Assembly (NCBI GenBank): GCA_035295745.1
Contig: DATGIL010000072.1
Span: forward strand, 1-64,000
Direction of reading: 5' to 3'
Length of the DNA stretch: 64,000 bases
From: JAIQFL01 sp035295745
GTDB taxonomy: Bacteria; Acidobacteriota; Terriglobia; Bryobacterales; Bryobacteraceae
Positions 60,071-64,000 of the stretch are shown here, in pieces. How positions within the stretch are numbered: the first letter of the stretch is position 1; every line of letters begins with the position of its first letter. The notes under the pieces were generated by a model. It was not told where the DNA came from and did not search any database. It was given only the letters and a program-made list of their open reading frames with translations. The translations under genes and the position numbers were made by a program.

Positions 60071-61753
60071 TTACGCGACGATTCCGTCGATCGTCGCCTG
60101 GGCGATAGGATGGTATCCCGCGCGCGCCTTTGAGTAGATCTTCCGGGCGAGCGCCTGACCGTCGGGCGTCTTCATCAACTCTGAGTAGATCGGCTTCAGA
60201 AACTTGCGCCGCCCTACCGAACAGAGGAACCCCTCGATCCGCTCGACTCCGGGCGCATATCCACTACGCACCGACATGAGCAGCCACTGGTGCAGAATCT
60301 CTGAGTTCCGCGAGTCGCTGAGACGAAACTCGCGATCCAGCCGCGCCATGTCTGGATCCGTCTGGAAGCGCAGGAAATGCAGCCACTCCTGCGTCGTCCA
60401 GCCGCTGGTATCCGCCGGCCAGCCCGACTCGACCTTCGTAAAGGCGTCCGAGTGGGGCTCCGCGGCGCCCGGCGGGACACCGGGGCGGTAAATCCACGCG
60501 TTCAGATCCACAGAATTCGGTAACTCCGCAGCCAGGTATGCGAGAAAGTCCGCCGTCGTGATGCTCTGGAACGCAAAGTGATCGAAGTAGGAGCGCAGGA
60601 ACCGGTCGAACGCCTCGCGCCCCACTTCGTGCTCGATCGTCCGCAGCAACAAGGCGCCTTTTTCATACGGGACCAAGGTGCATCCTTCGTCGGGGTCGCG
60701 GCCGTCCAGATTGAGGTGAAGCACGCGATCCCCCTCCGGCAGTCCCGCCATCTCGCGATCCAACTCGTGCCTTCCCAGAACCGCCTCCATCTCCTCGCGC
60801 GGTGTGCTGTAGACTCTCTCGAGAACGCGACGCTCCACGTACACTGTGAATCCTTCGTTCAGCCAGAAGTCACTCCAGGTGGCGTTGGTCACCAGATTGC
60901 CCGACCAGGAGTGCGCCAACTCGTGAGCCACCAGAGAGACCAGGCTCTTGTCTCCCGCCAACACCGTCGGGGTCGTGAACGTGAGCCGTGGATTCTCCAT
61001 GCCGCCAAACGGAAAGCTGGGGGGAAGCACCAGTAGATCGTAGCGGCCCCAGCGGTATGGACCGTACATCTCCTCGATCGCCGAGATCATGGCTTCCGTA
61101 TCCGAAAACTCTTCCGCCGCACGTTCCACGACTGACGGTTCCGCATAGACTCCCGAGCGTGGTCCCATCGCCCGGAACGCCAGATCTCCCGCGGCCAGGG
61201 CTATCAGATACGAGGGGATCGGCTGGTCCATCTGAAAATAGTCGCCATGCATCTCGGCACCCATCACGGCGCGCAGTCCCGAGGGAGTTTTCACTTTTGC
61301 CGTGTAGGTCACGCGGACAGATGGTGTGTCTTGCACGGGAATCCAGCTCCGCGCGTGAATCGCCTGCGATTGGGTGTACAGGAATGGGTGCTGTTTGCCC
61401 GCGGTCTGTGGCGGATCGAGCCACTGCAGTCCAGAGGCGCCGGGCGCCGTGGAGTAGTGCACGCGCACCCAGTCCTGCCGCGGAGTGCCATCGCCGGGCG
61501 CCAGTCGAATATGCAAAGGCGCGCCCAGCGCCGGGTGCGCCGGTCCCAGGTGGAAGCCCGCGGCATTCTCCACGGAGTGAATCGTCAGATCGCGGGTATC
61601 GAGAATCAGCTCGTTGGACGTCGTGCGATCGAAGGTCAGGCGGACGCTGCCCTCCAAGGTTCGGGTATCGAAGCGCACGTCGAGATCGAGATCCAGGTGG
61701 CGGACCCGCGCCTCCCCCGGTCGTGAAGCGGAATGTACATCCATGCGTTCCAT
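60071..61753 (-). CDS. M1-family aminopeptidase (leukotriene A4 hydrolase-like)
   Basis: A 560-residue zinc metallopeptidase. The substrate-recognition motif is PFGGMENPRLTF near residue 255, and the zinc site is VAHELAHSWSGNLVTNATW (HExxH) near 285 with the second glutamate in FWLNEGFTVYVERR. The C-terminal helical domain (WLHFLRFQTDPDMARLDREF, GFLCSVGRRKFLKPIYSELM) matches leukotriene A4 hydrolase-type M1 enzymes, which remove N-terminal residues from peptides. No signal peptide is seen, so it is cytoplasmic. ATGs at 61753 and 61744 are both possible. Confidence 0.92.
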   Translation of the reverse strand: MERMDVHSASRPGEARVRHLDLDLDVRFDTRTLEGSVRLTFDRTTSNELILDTRDLTIHSVENAAGFHLGPAHPALGAPLHIRLAPGDGTPRQDWVRVHYSTAPGASGLQWLDPPQTAGKQHPFLYTQSQAIHARSWIPVQDTPSVRVTYTAKVKTPSGLRAVMGAEMHGDYFQMDQPIPSYLIALAAGDLAFRAMGPRSGVYAEPSVVERAAEEFSDTEAMISAIEEMYGPYRWGRYDLLVLPPSFPFGGMENPRLTFTTPTVLAGDKSLVSLVAHELAHSWSGNLVTNATWSDFWLNEGFTVYVERRVLERVYSTPREEMEAVLGRHELDREMAGLPEGDRVLHLNLDGRDPDEGCTLVPYEKGALLLRTIEHEVGREAFDRFLRSYFDHFAFQSITTADFLAYLAAELPNSVDLNAWIYRPGVPPGAAEPHSDAFTKVESGWPADTSGWTTQEWLHFLRFQTDPDMARLDREFRLSDSRNSEILHQWLLMSVRSGYAPGVERIEGFLCSVGRRKFLKPIYSELMKTPDGQALARKIYSKARAGYHPIAQATIDGIVA

Positions 61754-61823
61754 GGTAAGATCAAACCGTCCCTCCTCCTAGTACTGAGAACAAGGGTGTA
61801 TCGCACTCAAAACCGACATCTCT

Positions 61824-62198
61824 ATGCAAAAGCAGGAACCGAGAAAGATCCTCGCGGTTGTCACCGATCTGTTTTTTTCCGTCAAGCTGACCGAGGCGGC
61901 CAAGCGGGCGGGATTGTCGCTGGAGTTTGTGAAGGAATCGAATGAGATTCTGGAGAAGGCAAAATCTCAGCCCTCTCTCATCATTTTCGACCTCAATTTT
62001 GAAGCCGTGAACCCGGTCAAATTGATCACCAAGCTCAAGGGCAATTCTGAGACCAAGGGTATCAGTCTGATCGGCTATCTTTCGCACATTCAAGTGGATC
62101 TGAAGCAGCAAGCGCAAGAAGCCGGGTGCGACATGGTGCTCGCACGATCGGCATTTTCGCAGAATATGCCGCAGATCTTCAAACGCCACTCCGGATAA
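61824..62198 (+). CDS. response-regulator receiver-like protein
   Basis: A 124-residue single-domain protein with the shape of a CheY receiver: ILAVVTDLFFSVKLTEAAKR, then LIIFDLNFEAVNPVKLITKL carrying the aspartate near residue 57, and ISLIGYLSHIQVDLKQQAQE. The usual N-terminal DD pair is reduced to one aspartate and the conserved lysine near the end is not obvious (DMVLARSAF), so phosphorylation may be impaired. It precedes cheY and cheA and may belong to the same chemotaxis locus. Confidence 0.68.
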   Translation: MQKQEPRKILAVVTDLFFSVKLTEAAKRAGLSLEFVKESNEILEKAKSQPSLIIFDLNFEAVNPVKLITKLKGNSETKGISLIGYLSHIQVDLKQQAQEAGCDMVLARSAFSQNMPQIFKRHSG

Positions 62199-62341
62199 AC
62201 GGAGGGCAGTCATCGATTCCGCCCGCCTCTAGCGGTGGCACAAAACACTCTTGTTTGCACTCTCGACAATTATTGTCAAGAATTCCGTTGTTCACCAACT
62301 CCACCCCCGCAATCCCGAATTGAAAATCTGAACTTTCCCTC

Positions 62342-62369
62342 TACAGGACTGGTCAGACTTCGCCGATAA
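62342..62369 (+). promoter_or_regulatory. sigma-28 (FliA)-like promoter upstream of cheY-cheA
   Basis: GCCGATAA at 62362-62369 is identical to the consensus -10 of flagellar sigma-28 promoters, with TACA at 62342-62345 at a 16-base spacing as a fair -35 (consensus TAAA, N15). It lies ~105 bases before cheY, on the correct strand. The match, plus the chemotaxis genes downstream, supports a motility-linked promoter; it is inference from a motif. Confidence 0.5.
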
Positions 62370-62473
62370 GTTCAGTGAGTGCGAAGTCTCAAAGCTTTTG
62401 CCATATTTGCGGCCTTCTTCTTGGGAAAATCGGTGTCCAAGAATCGCGCTGTCAGGCGCCTGGAGGATATCGG

Positions 62474-62836
62474 ATGCCCAAGGTGATCCTGACGGTTGAC
62501 GATTCGGCCAGCATACGCCAGATGGTCCGGTACACGCTCAGCGAAGGCGGGTATTCCGTAATTGAAGCGGTCGACGGCAAGGACGCGCTGTCCAAACTCA
62601 CGATGCCTGTGAATCTGATCATTACAGATCTGAATATGCCCAATTTGGATGGAATCGGTCTCATCAAGACCCTGCGCGCGAAGTCTTCCTGCAAGGGTGT
62701 CCCGATCCTTCTGCTGACCACGGAGTCGCAGGAATCGCGCCGGCTTGAGGGGAAGGCCGCGGGCGCGACCGGGTGGATCGTCAAGCCCTTCGTTCCCCAA
62801 CAGCTTCTGGCCGTAGTCAAGAAGGTCCTTGGATGA
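62474..62836 (+). CDS. cheY: chemotaxis response regulator CheY
   Basis: A 120-residue single receiver domain. Conserved residues are the acidic pair in LTVDDSASIRQMVRYTLSEG, the phosphorylated aspartate in LIITDLNMPNLDGIGLIKTL near residue 54, the threonine in ILLLTTESQ and the lysine in GWIVKPFVPQQLL. GGAGG seven bases before the ATG at 62474 decides the start. It overlaps cheA by four bases (ATGA), so CheY and its kinase are made together. Confidence 0.92.
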   Translation: MPKVILTVDDSASIRQMVRYTLSEGGYSVIEAVDGKDALSKLTMPVNLIITDLNMPNLDGIGLIKTLRAKSSCKGVPILLLTTESQESRRLEGKAAGATGWIVKPFVPQQLLAVVKKVLG

Positions 62837-64000
62837 TCGATCAGTACAAGCAGACTTTTCAGGATGAGGCTCGCGAGCTGGTAGCGGAGTTGGAGTCCGC
62901 CCTGCTGGAACTCGATGAGAGGGGTGACGATCCGGAAGTGATCGGACGGGCATTCCGCGCTCTCCATACAATCAAAGGGTCAGGTGCGATGTTTGGGTTC
63001 GACGACATCGCCGGCTTCACCCACGGGCTCGAAACCGCCTTCGACCGCTTGCGCAATGGCAAACTCGCGGCCACGCGCGATCTGATCAACCTCTCGCTTG
63101 CGGCCGGCGATCAAATCAAGTCGATGCTCGACGAGGCCGCTGGTAGGGGCGTCGCCGACCAGAGGCGCTCGGCAGACATTCTGGCGGAGCTGCAACAGTT
63201 GACCGTCACCGGTTCCGAGCCTGATGGTGCTACTCCGGTTCTGCCTGAGAGTGCGACCAATCGCCCGCTCCGCGATTGGCGGATTCGCTTCCGCCCCAAA
63301 GCGGGGGTGCTGGTGAACGGGACCAATCCGCTGCTGCTTCTCCGGCAATTGCGGGACTTGGGATCGCTGCATATTGATCTCGACACGTCTGCTGTCCCAC
63401 CGTTGGGGGAAATCGAGGCGGAGCGAAGCTACCTGGCCTGGAATCTGGTGTTGAGGACGGCGGCGGCGCCGGAAGCGATACGGGACGTCTTCATCTTTGT
63501 CGAAGGTGACTGTGAGTTGACGATTGAACGCCAGCCCGAACTTGCGGCAGATGTGGGCATCTCCGAGCCGCCACCCAAGCGCATCTTGTCCAACGGCTCT
63601 GTCGCCGGTTCCGAAGCCTCGACCAGTGTTCGAGTATCCGCCGGCAAATTAGATCAGCTCGTCAACCTCGTGGGCGAGTTGGTTACGGTGCAGGCTCGCC
63701 TGAGCGAGTTCGCCAACGGCCGTGGCGAGACGGAAATTCTCGAGATCTCGGAAGTGGTCGATCGCCTGACGTCGGCGCTGCGCGAGAACTCCATGAGCAT
63801 CCGCATGTTGCCGCTTAAAACCACCTTTGAGCGTTTTCGCCGGCTGGTTCGCGATCTTAGCCTCGAGCTCCATAAGGACGTGGAATTGACGATCGAGGGG
63901 GCGGACACGGAGCTGGACAAGACCGTGATCGATCAGTTAAACGATCCGTTGGTTCACCTGGTCCGCAACAGCATGGATCACGGCATTGAAACGCCGGAAG
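62833..64000 (+). CDS. cheA: chemotaxis histidine kinase CheA (partial, cut by the window end)
   Basis: 389 complete codons are visible and the frame stays open to base 64000. The P1 phosphotransfer domain has His45 in ALHTIKGSGAMFGFDDIAGF. Residues ~140-250 form the CheA-specific middle region (LRDWRIRFRPKAGVLVNGTN, YLAWNLVLRT, DVFIFVEGDCELTI), the P3 dimerisation domain follows (VSAGKLDQLVNLVGELVTVQ, SALRENSMSIRMLPLKTTFE), and the ATPase N-box VIDQLNDPLVHLVRNSMDHG begins near residue 365. The regulatory CheW-like P5 domain lies beyond the window. Confidence 0.93.
   Translation, partial: MIDQYKQTFQDEARELVAELESALLELDERGDDPEVIGRAFRALHTIKGSGAMFGFDDIAGFTHGLETAFDRLRNGKLAATRDLINLSLAAGDQIKSMLDEAAGRGVADQRRSADILAELQQLTVTGSEPDGATPVLPESATNRPLRDWRIRFRPKAGVLVNGTNPLLLLRQLRDLGSLHIDLDTSAVPPLGEIEAERSYLAWNLVLRTAAAPEAIRDVFIFVEGDCELTIERQPELAADVGISEPPPKRILSNGSVAGSEASTSVRVSAGKLDQLVNLVGELVTVQARLSEFANGRGETEILEISEVVDRLTSALRENSMSIRMLPLKTTFERFRRLVRDLSLELHKDVELTIEGADTELDKTVIDQLNDPLVHLVRNSMDHGIETPE

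Overview
The window looks like a chromosomal segment from an acidobacterium of the Bryobacterales/Solibacteraceae type (Ca. Solibacter-like). Two families that are strongly expanded in that lineage are present: a secreted protein ending in a TIGR03437-type domain (32974-34053) and an M56/BlaR1-type membrane peptidase carrying a TIGR03435-type C-terminal domain (36897-38573). The DNA is GC-rich and densely coding, with many ATGA/GTGA overlaps between neighbours. I saw no rRNA, tRNA, CRISPR array, insertion sequence or prophage. Lineage assignment is inference from family content, not from a marker gene.

Layout. (1) 1-14.05 kb: a plus-strand surface-glycan cluster with two hexapeptide acyltransferases, five GT-B type glycosyltransferases plus one glycosyltransferase-like protein, an O-antigen ligase/polymerase-like membrane protein, a protein fusing a GT4 glycosyltransferase to a PglC-like phosphoglycosyl transferase, PglD-like and PglE-like enzymes, and a membrane-anchored TPR protein. 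The PglC/PglD/PglE set points to a bacillosamine-type diamino sugar as the first, lipid-linked residue. (2) 14.0-18.05 kb, minus strand: a zinc-ribbon membrane protein, a MATE exporter, and an overlapping trmFO-xerC pair. (3) 18.05-24.75 kb: DinB-like protein, small secreted proteins, aldose 1-epimerase, and a tight operon of class III aminotransferase, TPR protein, FAD oxidoreductase and YceI protein. (4) 24.87-26.06 kb: an Rpn/PD-(D/E)XK-like gene whose 3' third is tandemly duplicated. (5) 26.1-32.8 kb: esterase-like hydrolase, a NarL-type and an OmpR-type two-component system, and a proline-rich secreted protein.

(6) 32.97-40.83 kb: TIGR03437 protein, NfrB-like glycosyltransferase with an MshEN domain, an atypical shikimate dehydrogenase, the M56-TIGR03435 protein followed by a truncated BlaI remnant, and a large Sel1-repeat protein. 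(7) 41.0-50.3 kb: homogentisate dioxygenase with a flavin reductase, an AraC regulator, VOC and MmcQ-type proteins, an esterase, a BON protein, a polytopic glycosyltransferase-like protein with a discoidin-like C-terminus, and a BadF-type (GlcNAc kinase-like) sugar kinase. (8) 50.3-57.4 kb: DUF2239 protein under an apparent operator/leaderless promoter, SAM methyltransferase, small zinc ribbon, SRPBCC protein, acetate-kinase-like protein with altered active-site residues, TPR protein, MauE/DoxX-thioredoxin fusion, DUF4253 protein and a block of hairpin-forming tandem repeats. (9) 57.4-64 kb: secreted hypothetical, ATP-dependent PEP carboxykinase, M1 aminopeptidase, and the start of a chemotaxis operon (receiver-like protein, CheY, CheA) behind a sigma-28-like promoter; cheA runs off the right edge.

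No complete and clearly new defence or mobile system is visible. The most unusual items are the GT4-PglC fusion within the bacillosamine-type cluster, the divergent AroE and AckA homologues, the in-frame duplicated Rpn-like gene tail, the BlaI remnant next to the M56-TIGR03435 gene, and the 57 kb hairpin repeat block.
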